The notes under the pieces are model-generated. The model was not told the origin of the DNA. It saw only the letters and a list, made by a program, of their open reading frames with translations, and did no database searches. Both the position numbers and the translations under genes were made by a program. A DNA stretch of 64,000 nucleotides, taken from positions 558,001 to 622,000 of the forward strand of contig JAUFSD010000015.1 of NCBI GenBank assembly GCA_033030425.1. Direction: 5' to 3'. Position 1 is the first letter of the stretch; every line of letters starts with the position of its first letter. Below are positions 50,046 through 63,483 of the stretch, one piece after another. This DNA comes from Verpa conica (lineage: Eukaryota; Ascomycota; Pezizomycetes; Pezizales; Morchellaceae).

Positions 50046-51681
50046 CTAAACTTGTACCCTAAATAATACCGCTCCACTCCCCGGTTTACTAGCTATGATA
50101 GCTCCGTTCACCTTATCTTCACTTATGTCCGGGAACTTTTTAGCATAATACTCCTTCTTCCACACCTCCTTAATAGCTTCCACCTTATCCTGTGGCACAA
50201 GATGCACACTGCATCCACCCCACCCCGCACCTGTAAGACGCGACCCATATGACCCCGCCTTCCGTGCAAGGTCGCACAACTCATCGAGTTCAGGACAAGA
50301 GCAATTGTAGAGATCTCTACAAGAAGCTTGGGATTCATTCATGATTGCTCCAAGCTTTGATAGGATTGTATCAGAGGTGGTACACAACTGTCCGGAGGTG
50401 GAGGAGTTCAAGAGGGATTGGAAGCGCACGACACGAAGAGCTTCAGAGAATACATGAACTGCTCTGTCATGGAGGTTGAACTTTCCGGCGCGGATGGGGA
50501 ATTTGACCATACACCTCTGGACTAGCTCCCCGACATTCAACTCCAGTATATCAGCCATCTCCTCGCGGGTGTAGCCCTCTTTACTAAGTGTCTTTTTCGT
50601 AAGTTCAATGAGTCCCTCTAGCTTCTGTTCCAGTGGGAGGTCTTTGTTTGCATAATAGACGTCCATGAGGCCCTTCATGGTGTTACCCAGTGGGCCTGCA
50701 TCCTCTGGGAGTGGGCCGAGATTCAGCTTCTTTGCGAGGATCTGTGCGGCGAGGGTGCACTCAACCACACGGAGATTGTAGTTGACAGGGCCGGTGGTAT
50801 GTTTATCGGCCGTGACAAGGGTATCGGCGATGACGAATGTTAGCTCGGGAGAGGTATGAGGGAAGGCAACAGGCTGAGCATCGAGAGTAGGGTGGAAGGA
50901 GATGTAGAGGGCAGAGCCGGATTGACCGAGGACTGAAGCGGATTGATCCATTCTGATGTTTGTCAGCTTATTATATCCTATATCCGCACCGAGTTTTGGA
51001 TAAGCTTACCCCCCAGAGTTAACACCGACATAGCGTTCAGCAACGACAGAGAGATTCACAAGTTCCTTCTTGTCGACTTTCTCCTCTCCCATAGCGACCA
51101 ATGATGCAAGAGCACTCGCACAAGTGAACGCAGCGCTACTGCTGAGTCCAGCACCAGAGGGAACGGTGCCATCAGCAAGGATTTCCATGCCTACTTGCTT
51201 GATGGATCCGTTTTTTTTTCGGAGGAGCTCTATTGCGCCACGAAGACCAGATTTGAAGTAGTTGCTCCATTCATGCTGTGTCGCATCTATCTCCAGGTCC
51301 CCAGTGGCTGGAATGGTAAATTCTCTTTGGGGGAACTTGGGAAGCACGTTTGCGAGCTTGACAGTAGAACTATTAGGGATCAAGCGGACAGCGAGGAGGA
51401 AATCGGCAGTTACAGCCATTGGGATGACTGAAAAGAGCATATAGTCGATGTGCTACCATTACTTGATTAGCTGTGTTTCATAGAAATCGAGTGAGAACTA
51501 ACGAACTAACCTCCCCGATAATATTAACCCTCCCCGGACTCCTCGAGACATATTCAGCAGGAGCTTTATATATCTCCTCGAATTTCGCAAGTAGATGTTC
51601 CCATCGCTGCTTTTGAGCTCCTTTCAGAGCTTCTGGGTATATTTCCTCTACGGTAAGGACTTCGGGGACGTTTTCACTCAT
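50046..51681 (-). CDS. GAL1: Galactokinase
   Basis: Three exons on the minus strand: 51681-51511, 51452-51010 and 50952-50046, giving 506 aa, close to other fungal galactokinases. It phosphorylates galactose at C1 with ATP, the first step of the Leloir pathway, in the cytosol. The family signature GRVNIIGEHIDY spans the first intron. The GHMP ATP-binding loop is DGTVPSGAGLSSSAA at about residue 140. The catalytic aspartate lies in GVNSGGMDQSAS across the second intron. The third GHMP motif is GSRLTGAGWGGCSVHLV near the C-terminus. Whether it also acts as a Gal3-like sensor cannot be judged. The start is the ATG before SENVPEVLTVEEIYP, which matches the usual fungal N-terminus. Confidence 0.97.
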
Positions 51682-53677
51682 ATTTTGAAATTTGTAAAAA
51701 GTGATTTATGGTTCCTGGTCTCTAGGGGTCTTGGAGCTGCAACTTTATGCAGCGTGGAGTGGAGCAAATGCGGGGCCGAAAGCGGGGGAGGGGGAGGGTT
51801 GTGAGAATTCTTCAGGATAATTGGGGGGAGCGGTTGTCTCGGATAAATTCTTGCGTCCGCGGCTCGCCTTAGTGAAACCCGGCGCAACGGCCGGGAATTT
51901 CCGGTACGCAGGTCCCCTAGAGTATGGCGTCATTGTGCAGAATGGATGAGATGGAATCCGAGATGACCTTGAGAGATACGCCTGAATGGCGGGGGGGGGT
52001 TTAATGGTGATGGACTAATGAAAGATGTAGGATTTTATTTTTATGCTCATGTTAGCAGTTGTCTTAAATAATGGTATAACCACATAACCTCGGTATTGTT
52101 CGTCTATTAAAGGTGCATAAGTGTTACACGTACTTTATCGATATACCCAAAGTTCATTTTCGGGAACCGGGTTATGATGATGAGAATAATATGTTTCGAT
52201 GGGATTTAAAAATGCGGCTAGCTAGACAGTGAGCTATTCAATATATCCACACGTTACGGATGTACGGAAAGACATCAATCGATCGATCTATCGATTAGTC
52301 TCTTATTACCCTGTCTATAGACCGATCTGCAACATATCACTTGGTTGAATATAGAAAAATCTAGAATATATTACTTGTACATCTTAGTATATGAGAAGAT
52401 ATGCGTTTTAGTTTTTGTGGAAGAAAAATCTTTCTCAGGCCTTAGGTAATGTAAATTGGAGATGAGAAAACAACTAAAAAAGGGCTGAAATATATGTGGG
52501 TAAGACTACATATAATAATTATGATTACTCTGGCTTTACTCAACCTAATAAGCGATTGACAGTTAGATAATATGCTGTGTATTTAGTAAAGAAAACCGAT
52601 AGGTATAGTATAACCTAGTCTCGTACCCAGCCCCATTATTTGCTGCGCAGCACCGTAGGGTCTGGGCACGAGACTAAGTATAACCCTAGCCCTGATAAGC
52701 ATATATGTCGCTGGATCGTCATGCCATTGCCTAATCAAGCAAGAACCAGTATATGCACCACTTCTATTGGTTAAATTATATGTTGCTTAATAGTCTGTAT
52801 ACTTCGCCCGGTACCATCTTTTCACACATAGGACTTTTAGAATGCTGTTTTTAAATAAGATACCACTATTTTCTAACTTCAATATATAACCCCCCAGGTT
52901 AAGACTATATATGTAGTTTGGGGCCTTTCGACTGGGAGAAGAAAGTTTCCTGATCAGGAAACGCAATGACGATCTAGCGACATGAGTAGCCATAATGCAA
53001 TACACTTGAGTACAAACTCAAGTTCTTAGAAGCCGTCAAGTATCTAGCACTAATTGGATTTACCCTCCAAATGACTTCTTGCTGCCCCGTCTAAAGATGG
53101 CCAACACTTGCACACAGTAGATTAAATATTCTAGATACTACGCCTCCAATGAATGAACTAATCAGAAATACATGGAGCGATACTACGGCTCTACAAACTA
53201 AGGCCGTTTTCTAGATAAAGAGCTTACACAAAATAGTAGAAAATTCTGCGGGTCAATAGTAATGTTAAATCTATTAGTTGAGCAGCAAGACTACATACAC
53301 TTACATGTAGTTTTGAGTCGTAAGTACATGTAAACTAAGATCAGGTCTTTTTCCATAAAGAGAAGATGGAGAAAAAATCGCACATCAGGAAAGTCATAGC
53401 ATAAAGCGCCCTTATTCCCTTAAAATTTTACTCTATTTTAGCCATTCTTGGCCCAAGTTCCTCAAATGTATCCCTGGTTCATGGTTGCCCAGAACTCTTG
53501 GTCATCTCGTTGTCAATGATCGATGTCAGGGTTAAACGATCGATAACGGTAACCCCCACACCCCACGAACTCGACGAAAGTTTTTTGATTTGACTCACCA
53601 CCAAGCTATAAAAAAAACACACAAACCACCTCAATTCCACAAAAAATTTCTCTTCAAAAGCACGCAACATAATCGAA
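51682..53677. other. Divergent intergenic region, AT-rich
   Basis: 2.0 kb between the starts of galactokinase (-) and the HIS5-like gene (+). The ends are presumably promoters. The middle (52.0-53.4 kb) is AT-rich and stop-dense, and carries a fold-back element and two TACATGTA palindromes near 53302 and 53325. No gene was seen. Confidence 0.55.
52616..52676. mobile_element. Fold-back MITE-like element, copy B, with 9-bp target duplication
   Basis: 61 bp with 15-bp terminal inverted repeats (TAGTCTCGTACCCAG at the left; CTGGGCACGAGACTA at the right, one mismatch). It is flanked on both sides by the 9-mer AGTATAACC, a convincing target-site duplication. The interior CTGCGCAGCACCGTA is shared, in inverted orientation, with the copy at 21231-21297. 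A 9-bp duplication is typical of Mutator-like elements. The element is far too small to code for anything. Confidence 0.78.
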
Positions 53678-54960
53678 ATGACCGTCTCATCCCCCTCATT
53701 CAACCTAGAGACCTGTGCCCGTCCCAACATCCTCCAATTAGTTCCATACCGTTGTGCGCGGGAGTAAGCCCCCCTCTCCTCCTCACAATCCCAACCTTCC
53801 ACAATTATTACTCGTAGCATAGCACTCAACTCTATCATTAAAGTGACTACAAAGACGACGGCACAAATATTCTCCTAGACGCCAACGAGAACGCATACGG
53901 CCCCTCCCTCCCCCTCACCCCCGACTCAGACCCCGAACAGTACGGTCTACACCGCTACCCAGACCCTCACCAGCACGCATTAAAAAGCAAGTTCTGCGCA
54001 TACCGCAACACCAACCCCGCCAAGCCCCTCACACCAGCGAACCTCTTCCTCGGTGTCGGAAGCGATGAAGCCATCGACGCACTCCTCCGCTGCTTCTGCA
54101 TCCCCGGTAAAGACAAGATTCTCACCTGTCCGCCGACCTACGGAATGTACTCAGTCTCCGCACAGGTCAACGACATAGAAGTAGTCAAAGTCGACCTAGA
54201 CCTCGAGAGCGGTAACTTCGAGCTACGACCCGACGCCATCAACGAGGCACTCTCAGCCGATCCACACATAAAGCTAGTGTACATCTGCTCCCCCGGGAAC
54301 CCAACTGGCGCACTGGTGGACCCGGAGGCACTCAAGAAGATCCTAGCTCACCCGACGTGGAACGGTGTTGTGATTGTTGATGAAGCATATGTTGACTTTG
54401 CACCCGACGGTAGCTCGGTAGCGCCGTGGGTGGTGGATTATCCGAATTTGGTGGTGATGCAGACGTTGAGTAAGGCGTTTGGACTGGCGGGGATTAGGCT
54501 TGGTGCTGCGTTCACCTCTTCACCTATTGCTCAGCTTCTCAATAATCTTAAAGCGCCCTACAGCATCTCTACGCCTACGTCCTCCCTTGCAACTACTGCG
54601 CTCTCTGAGCCTGGGCTTGCGGTGAAGTGTGCAAATGTTTCCAAGATTCTTTCGCAGCGTGCTCACCTCCTCCGGGAACTACCGAAGATTCCAGGGGTAG
54701 GGAAGTTTCTTGGTGGTGTGGATGCAAACTTCATTCTGGTGGAGATACTGGATAGGCCTGGTGGTAAGCCGGCTAATAAGGTTGCGTTGGCGGTCTACCA
54801 AGGACTTGCAGAAACACGCGGGGTCGTGGTGAGGTTTAGGGGTGGTGAGAAGGGGTGTTTTGGGTGTTTGAGGATGACGGTGGGGACGGAGGTAGAGAAT
54901 GGAAGATTACTAGAAAGATTGAGAGAGATTCTGGAAGGGATTTATGCGGCGTCTGGCTAA
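53678..54960 (+). CDS. HIS5: Histidinol-phosphate aminotransferase
   Basis: Two exons: 53678-53763 and 53844-54960, giving 400 aa, typical for the family. The PLP enzyme transfers an amino group from glutamate to imidazole-acetol phosphate in histidine biosynthesis. Landmarks are LDANENAYGPS and HRYPDPHQ (substrate binding), FLGVGSDEAID, TCPPTYGMYSVSAQ, CSPGNPTG, VVIVDEAYVDFA and the PLP lysine in TLSKAFGLAGIRLGA near residue 245. The C-terminus has FRGGEKGCFGCLRMTVGTEVEN. Exon 1 encodes FNLETCARPNILQLVPYRCARD, the standard N-terminal motif, which fixes the intron. The downstream half of the coding sequence switches from strongly C-ending to more T/G-ending codons around 54340, with no frame break. 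Confidence 0.96.
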
Positions 54961-55349
54961 GCTGTTAAACTGTTGATTTAGATCCGATACATCTAGAGTA
55001 AAATATATCCGATTTTTTTGAAGTACATTACGGGTCAAGTGGTATTTAGGTAAATATGCAAAGCAGCTGCAGCTATCTAGACAGGGTCTTCTTATTTCTG
55101 AGAATATCAAGCTACAAAGAAACAAAAAGAGACCCAACCATAAGAGAATCTCACTTCACACAACCCTCCTCGCGCCTCTCCTCAAAATGTAAAGAATTAA
55201 AAACGAAATAAAGAGGAATTTCCTTCTATTATACCGCTATTTCTCCAAAAGACTCAAAAATTTTACAATCCACAACCCACCACTTATAGCTAGTTGGAAT
55301 AAGAAAAGAACAAGAAAAATGGGTAGTCACACAATGATAAATGTGGTAG
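54961..55349. other. Convergent intergenic region
   Basis: About 390 nt between the stop of the HIS5-like gene (+) and that of the Nma111-like gene (-). AT-rich 3' untranslated sequence; no other feature seen. Confidence 0.65.
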
Positions 55350-58300
55350 TTACTCACAACCACCGACCTCTTCCATGTCTATACCTCTGTCAGCTTCACC
55401 ATCGCCGCCATCGTTTTCATAGGGATCGTTTGGCATACTCTCGGCAAGGATACTTGATGCAAGACCTAGCGCATCAAATTTATTAGAACTCTAGTATTTG
55501 ATTGGTGGATGTTGAATAAGAGAGTGGCTGTGTACCTGCGTGCGCAGAGTTCCCTTCATATGTTTGTCTTCTCCATCCACAAGGTTCAGTGGAATCCTTA
55601 ATAAACTCCATTGTTGGGAACTGGAACCGGGTTAGCTATAATAGTAATAATAATAAAAAAGAGGGGGGGTTCTTACATAGTGTTCATTCTTCTTAATTGT
55701 AATAACAAATGGGATGTTGTCAAAAGTGATAACCCTCAACCGGAAATAAGTATTATCTGGAATCTTCGAGACCTCTGCCAGGAATGCCGTCAGATCCGCC
55801 GTCTTAACTCCATTCACCGCAACAATAAAGTTCGTCGGCACTAGTTGGTATTGATACGCCGGGCTCCCCCTCGTCCTCGCGGAAACATAAATCTCGGAGT
55901 GTAATGTGCTTATCTGCTGCCTAACTGCATGATGCGGGCGATGCAGTACAGCGCCACAGAAAACCACTGCACGATCTGTCTCCAAATCCTCAGTCGGCAC
56001 AGTAGGCACCTTCAGCGTCATTTCCTGACAGTTCCTAATCACGACCATGTCCAAAAAATCGTGATCATACATGACATCAAGCTCTGTGATTCTTGTCATG
56101 ACCTTCCCATTGATAGACAGGATTACGTCGCCTTCTTCGAGAGTCTGAGAATACCCACACTCGACCTTGCGGACCATAAAGAGCTGATGACGTTCTGGAT
56201 TGTCTTCTTCGACTTTACGGATCCATTCGTCAGACACCCCCATTATCCGGACTTGGCTCATTTGCACGAGGTGAAGCTCGACATTTAGCATCCGAAGTTT
56301 AGGGATTATGCCTGCCTGAAGCTGTCGGATCACAGGGAGCAATGATGGGGTAGCCAATCCAAGATGATACTCGACGTCCTTGTTGCTGTGGGTTCGCTCG
56401 CCAAGGTAGGTGAGCCATAACGCCTGAACTGTACCGTCTTCATCTGCGAGTACACCGCTGCCGCACTGACCGCTTAGAGAAGTATCCACTGTGATAGCGT
56501 CGACATTAATTGCACGGTACCGGGGGGCGGATGAATTAGCTGGAACAGCAACTGTAGTGATATCTGTGACGGAAGTTTTGGCAACAACAACCCTTAGGTT
56601 CTGGTTGAAACCCAAAAATATTGTTGGGGAACCCTGCTTGACATGCTCAGTGCTAAGCCTTGCGGATTGAACAGGTGCGTTGACGAGTATTGGGTCGTAT
56701 TGTACCACCGCATAGTTTTGCAATGGGTGCATGAACAGAACTTTCCCGGGGACAATGATAGATTCGGCAACTGTGATAGAGATGTCACACAAGTCGTAGG
56801 GTACAACTGCCCTAGAAACTACAACTAGTCCCAAACCAGCATCAACAACCAGGCCAAACCCAGTCTTTCGAGCCCTTGGAAACCCGTCGAGCTTAATTGG
56901 CATTGTGCATGATATTCGCACAAAACTACGAACTAGATCAGTAGCCGCCGAATAGCTCACATTATCTAATCTGATAAACTGGGCCGATCGGGGAACAAGA
57001 GCAACTGGAGGCAAAGCATCTCCAATGTCTGAGAAATCCCACAATCCGGTAGTATCTAAAATAAAAATTAGTCACCATAAAAACTAATTAGTCACAGATA
57101 TATACCATTCCGGACTGCCATTCTCATCTTGGTAGTCCAATGTCGATCAATATACAGTATCGAAGTATGCATAGTATGCAAATCACGAAGATGGCGGTAG
57201 GTGACAACCACCCTGGCACGATCTAGATGAAATTTAAATACTTGGATCTTGTCTAGAAATACTCGGGGAAGACATACCTGGGATGGCCTTCATTATATCA
57301 ATGAATGCATCGAGATTGTAACATTTTTTATTTCCTACTGACTCAATGATCCAGCCCTTATCCATTCCATCAAACCTGAAGGAGCCAGCTGGCTCACACA
57401 CATACACCCCCTTAACGGCAATCGCGTACAACCTCGCTAGCTGGTACGAAAGATCATGGAAAGCAGCTCCACAGACAGTCACAAACCGATCCGGCGTGAT
57501 GTTGTGTAAGTTTCCAACAGTAATTTCGATCTCCAAGTCTTCACCTCCACGCTGAACCAACAGCTTAACCTGCTGTCCAACAGAGCTGTCCAGGATATCG
57601 TCTAACTGAACGAACTTGGTGATTAATTCACCATTAAGCTTGATCAAGATATCACCCTCCTATATTTATTGTTATGCGTCAGAAAATTGTGTTTTAGTGA
57701 AATGGCTAGTTTGTGATAATTTCAATTGGATATTAATTACTTCAATATAACCATGAGCAGGACCCTCGGGTAGTACGATTTCTGCGACTAACATTCCAAT
57801 CTCCTTTGGAAACCCCTTTCTCACAGCAGCTTCCCATTCGGCTGTAAGTCCCACCCTCCGGCATTCATCGAAAGGCTTCAGTAGCCACTGCGTTTGAATA
57901 GTTCCACGGGTGACTAGTTGGTTGGTTTGAATGCACCTGAGCGCCCGTAAAGGTCTGTCAAGGGGCAGAAAATAGTCAGTCGCAGCTTCGGTACTGCCTC
58001 CGGCCTGTAAAGCAACAGCATAGCCGTCCACATTTACTACAGGGCTGCCAGAGCTTCCGCCACTAGCGGATGCTGCAGCTTGAATGTAGTTGGTGTCTAG
58101 CCATAATATTAGCTATATCCCCAATAAATGTGCGAGTCCCTCACTGAAATCGTTGTAGCCATCCCCATAATCTGGCGCATTCCTATCCACTCGACTGATG
58201 ACACCTGACAATATACTGAGCTTCTCCCCAGCATCATTGCCAACAACCCGGATCTCCGCGCCAACACCTAAAAAGTCATTAGTATTTTACCCTACAAATA

Positions 58301-58904
58301 CCTCCTTATTGATTTGTCTTACGCGCAAGATCCGGTCTTAGCTCGAGAGCAGCAACGGGCATATACTTGATGGCCTTTGGGTCAAAGCGCAAGATACCAA
58401 AGTCATGGATAGGGTCACGGTATACAGGATAGACATCACACTAGATTTCGCACAAGTCAGGTAAGATAAGGTAGCCACATGTTGGAAGGTCTTGCAGCTC
58501 ACCTCTTCATGGTTGTCAAAGACGCAGTATCCCGAAAACGGACCCGAGCAAACAACGTGTCTGTTTGTCAAAATGTAACCCTTTTCAGCATCCACAACAA
58601 ACCCCGTAGCTTCGCTAGTGATCGCCGAGTCAGTGTCGAAGGAGCAAGTTTGGCAGAACCGAATCGACACCACGTTGCGGACAACACTCTCGATGGTCCT
58701 CTGCCATTCCGCCGAATCGTGGGTAGCGGCAGTTGGGGGCAACATCCTGCTGGCTTCGATGATGAAGCTGCCATCTTCTCCCGGCATGATCTCATCATCA
58801 TCGATCTCGAAAGACTCCTCCCGGAGATGCTTTGTTGGACGATCTGGAGCTGGCGATCCACCGTGTTTCCGTTTCCCTCCTCCTGATACACCGTTTGTTT
58901 CCAT
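55350..58904 (-). CDS. NMA111: Nma111-type HtrA/DegP-like nuclear serine protease
   Basis: Nine exons on the minus strand: 58904-58503, 58440-58323, 58267-58145, 58096-57741, 57659-57278, 57222-57106, 57055-55677, 55620-55536 and 55465-55350, giving 1025 aa. Fungal Nma111 is a duplicated HtrA protein linked to apoptosis-like death and lipid/heat stress, located in the nucleus. The N-terminus has a bipartite-like nuclear signal (KRKHGG...RPTKHLRE) and an acidic stretch. The first protease unit has the triad His in LTNRHVV, Asp in PIHDFGIL and Ser in [14 protein letters not shown] modules follow ([14 protein letters not shown] and [11 protein letters not shown]). The second protease-like unit (~residues 520-740) is degenerate, as is usual: it keeps [15 protein letters not shown] sequence. 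[13 protein letters not shown] and the acidic tail agree with the family. Total length is as expected. Confidence 0.95.
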
Positions 58905-59771
58905 GGCTGATTATTACTGAACGAGAGCTAGCTTGTCCAAAAAAGAAAAGAAGAAGATATTGCCTAAAGGTAGTGTCGCGATTTCTAGTAGAAAAAAGAG
59001 TGATAGAAAGTTTGTCGCGAGAGAAGGAGAGACGCGAGAGCAGTTCAACAGCTAGCAGAGTATATAGGGTGGCGTAGTTGAAACAAAAAAGACAGCAAGG
59101 AAGGAGATGATGTATTTTGATGAGAATGGGTTCTTTGATGTATCCTGTCAGAAAGGGACTCTCCGGGGAACAGCCTGGGATCCGGTGTCTCGGGGGGGGC
59201 AAGGTGCCGGGTAACCCCAGTAATGTATGAGAAACCTCAGTCAGTCAGCCAGGGCTTCCTGGGTCTTTTTTTTTTGTTTGTCGAGCATCTTCTGTTTGAT
59301 GGACGTCTCTACAGGTGTGTGTATGTACAACAGCACATGGCTGCGATCATCACTAATCTAGTCCTTTTCCCGTTCTCCACCTCTGAATGCAGCTCTTATT
59401 TGCTCCCCCACTTTTTATCTCTCCCTATCTGTTCCTCTCTCTCCCCTACACCTGTTGTCGCTGGCTCGATGCTGCAGCTGCGCACGCGTGGACAGCCCAG
59501 CCTGCTGCTACTGCAAGGCAGCCCTCGTCAAGGATGGCACCGTCACGTCACGTGGCTACATGTACTGACGCGCATGGCAACGTAGGCAGTGTTCTGCCAG
59601 TGTAAACTAACCCCCCGGCCTACCCCTCCAACCACTGGCAACCACGGAATGCAAATGAACCCCTTATTGTACAAAACCAATAACATGCTGCACTACATGT
59701 ATTGAAAATTATTACAAACAGTTATTAAACCCAAAAAAATTTATGATTTTCTTAAATCTCTCCCCCCCCCC
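58905..59771. other. Intergenic, promoter of Nma111-like gene
   Basis: About 870 nt between two minus-strand genes. It contains T/C-rich and C-run sequence and two TACATGTA palindromes (59557-59564 and 59694-59701). Reading frames here show no domain. Confidence 0.55.
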
Positions 59772-60308
59772 TCAACCTTCAATACTCAGTGTATTCATAC
59801 TACCAAAGAAATCCCTATTGAAATTCTCATCAAATGCAAATGCTACAGCACTCTCATTATCCGTATCGCTCCTATTCACGTGCGGGAAGGTAATCTCGAT
59901 GCGAATATACGCAGGGCTCGAAATCACCCACGGCCCAAGTGACGCTGGATTAACAAAGTAGATTTTCGCGTGGAAGCCACATGCCATGAGTAGCTGCGAT
60001 ATATAATTGACAAAGTGTCCCCTGAAGGCATACAGCGCAGAGGGAACCTCGCCACTGGAGAGGAGTAACGATGCGGTTGGGTCATAGACATATCTTGGGA
60101 GTAGTGTTGGCGCGTCTCGATTAACCCGGAGTTTTTGAAGCTCGTACTTTAGCTCTTGCATGATCTGGTGGGCAGTGGAGATGAGCCATGACCGGGCTTC
60201 CGATTGTAGGTTAGCGTGCGTTTGGTTGTTGATATATTCGATTGCTTGCTCGAAGGCCCGACCGATGCCAGTAAGATCTGGGAATACGTATTCTTCTTGG
60301 ACGGACAT
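59772..60308 (-). CDS. Hypothetical protein, 178 aa
   Basis: Single open frame of 179 codons from an ATG at 60308 (MSVQEEYVFPDLTG); longer readings upstream would need a non-ATG start. I do not recognise a family. Composition is that of a folded soluble protein: mixed helices in the first 70 residues (IGRAFEQAIEYINNQTHANL, IMQELKYELQKLRVNR), then alternating hydrophobic stretches (LYAFRGHFVNYISQLLMACGF, AYIRIEITFPHV). There is no signal peptide or membrane span, and no metal motif. It lies 714 nt from the divergent PRMT3 start and is followed by the Nma111-like gene on the same strand. It is likely a real but lineage-restricted gene. The alternative is a chance frame, less likely given its length and balanced composition. 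Confidence 0.6.
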   Translation of the reverse strand: MSVQEEYVFPDLTGIGRAFEQAIEYINNQTHANLQSEARSWLISTAHQIMQELKYELQKLRVNRDAPTLLPRYVYDPTASLLLSSGEVPSALYAFRGHFVNYISQLLMACGFHAKIYFVNPASLGPWVISSPAYIRIEITFPHVNRSDTDNESAVAFAFDENFNRDFFGSMNTLSIEG

Positions 60309-61021
60309 GATGATTCGTAAGGGGGGGACTTTTCTGAGGGTATGGCACAATAACAGCAGCAAAAGACCCTTAAAAGGGTGAGATGTTGGACTTTAAATAA
60401 GGGATATCATATATAGAACTTGATGGCCATGATATGCTTTTTCTTTTGAGACATGGCAAGTTGCTGACGCTCTGACCTGAAGCCAACAAGCAGTAAAGCC
60501 ACATTCCCGAGACCCTCGGGTGATACCTTAGACGAGCCGTGTCTTTGGAGCTGTGCATGGGGGCTCTGGCGAAGATACGATGGCCTGGCACCCATCAGTG
60601 GTATCGTGATGTCTTAACCACAGTCATAGGGAGATGTTTAACCGCCCATTGAGCATTCAAAGGTTTAGTGACTGTCTCACATATTGTAAAGAAATGTTGA
60701 AACAATAACCAAGATTCACTAATCACGCTTTATGACGACTTTGTACTAGTAGCGTATACGTCTTCGGTTACCTAAATTTGATCAAGCTCCAAAGACCAAC
60801 AATTACGAGATGCAGTCCATCGACAAACTAAACCTCAGCTCCTACTGACGGGTTGATCTACTTCTGCCAATTCACAAACAATCACTCGACCCAACACACA
60901 ACTCCAATTACCCGGCCCTCATCCACGCCACCATAACCCCGCCTCCGCGCACACAAAAAAATGTTAGTCCTATGCACACCAAGAAAAAAAAAACTCCAAT
61001 AAGAACTTTCTAAAAAAATAA
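60309..61021. promoter_or_regulatory. Divergent promoter region, orphan gene / PRMT3
   Basis: 713 nt between divergent starts. The PRMT3 side (60890-61020) is C/A-rich and then A-rich, as in many fungal leaders. No gene is seen. Confidence 0.45.
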
Positions 61022-62768
<1,747 letters not shown>

Positions 62769-63483
62769 AATTTTTCTTATAGGTCGGGTGGAGTTTTTTT
62801 GTTTCTTCATGGCGTTTAAAAAGGGAATAGTTGTTGTAGTTATACTCTATAAATAGCTAAAGATGAGAACCATTACCATCCCCGGTAACAGCGAGTAGGA
62901 TTATTCCGGGGTTAGGTATGGCTTGGGTCTGCAGGAAACACCTTTACGTGTAGAGGTCTCAGTCGTGTACGGGCCACTTATGGGAGAGTGAGTTCAACTA
63001 ACAAACCTAGGACAAACAAATCGTAAGAGAGAATTGTAAGTGCAAATCTAGTTAGATAGTATGGTATGTACTCTACAAAGAATTCAAGTCTTAGACCCCA
63101 TATTTAAAGCTGGCAGCGGCTTTGTTGAATTTCTGTTTGGGAGTTGGACGCGAGAGAGCCAAGCCTCGCTAGCGTGTTTTCGGGTGCATCAAAACAATCA
63201 CTTCCCGTCATCCCTTCTCATTCCCCACCCCCCCAACAACCCGTCCTTCTTCGACAGCGACATCTAACGACTACAGCAACCGTCACCAAACTCCACCAAT
63301 TAATCAACCCCCCAACTCGGGTCCTTTCGCCATAGGAATCCCTATCCATCGCTGTGGATTAAATAAATATAGGAAATAAATAAAAGAGGACAGAAGCGAA
63401 GCGTCATCGCTTCAATCTTCTGTTTCGCTGTTTAACGGTTGCATCTTGTTTGTTTTGATTTTGATTTTGATTTCGTCAACAAT
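62769..63483. other. Intergenic, promoter of INCENP-like gene
   Basis: About 715 nt. The first ~100 nt are T-rich 3' untranslated sequence of PRMT3. The rest is presumably the promoter and leader of the next gene, including a TTTTGATTTTGATTTTGATT stretch at about 63454-63474, just before the start codon. Confidence 0.55.

Noticed and set aside
60309..60362. 18-residue N-terminal extension of the 178-aa hypothetical protein
   Set aside because: It begins at TTG, not ATG, so it is not a likely start in a fungus.
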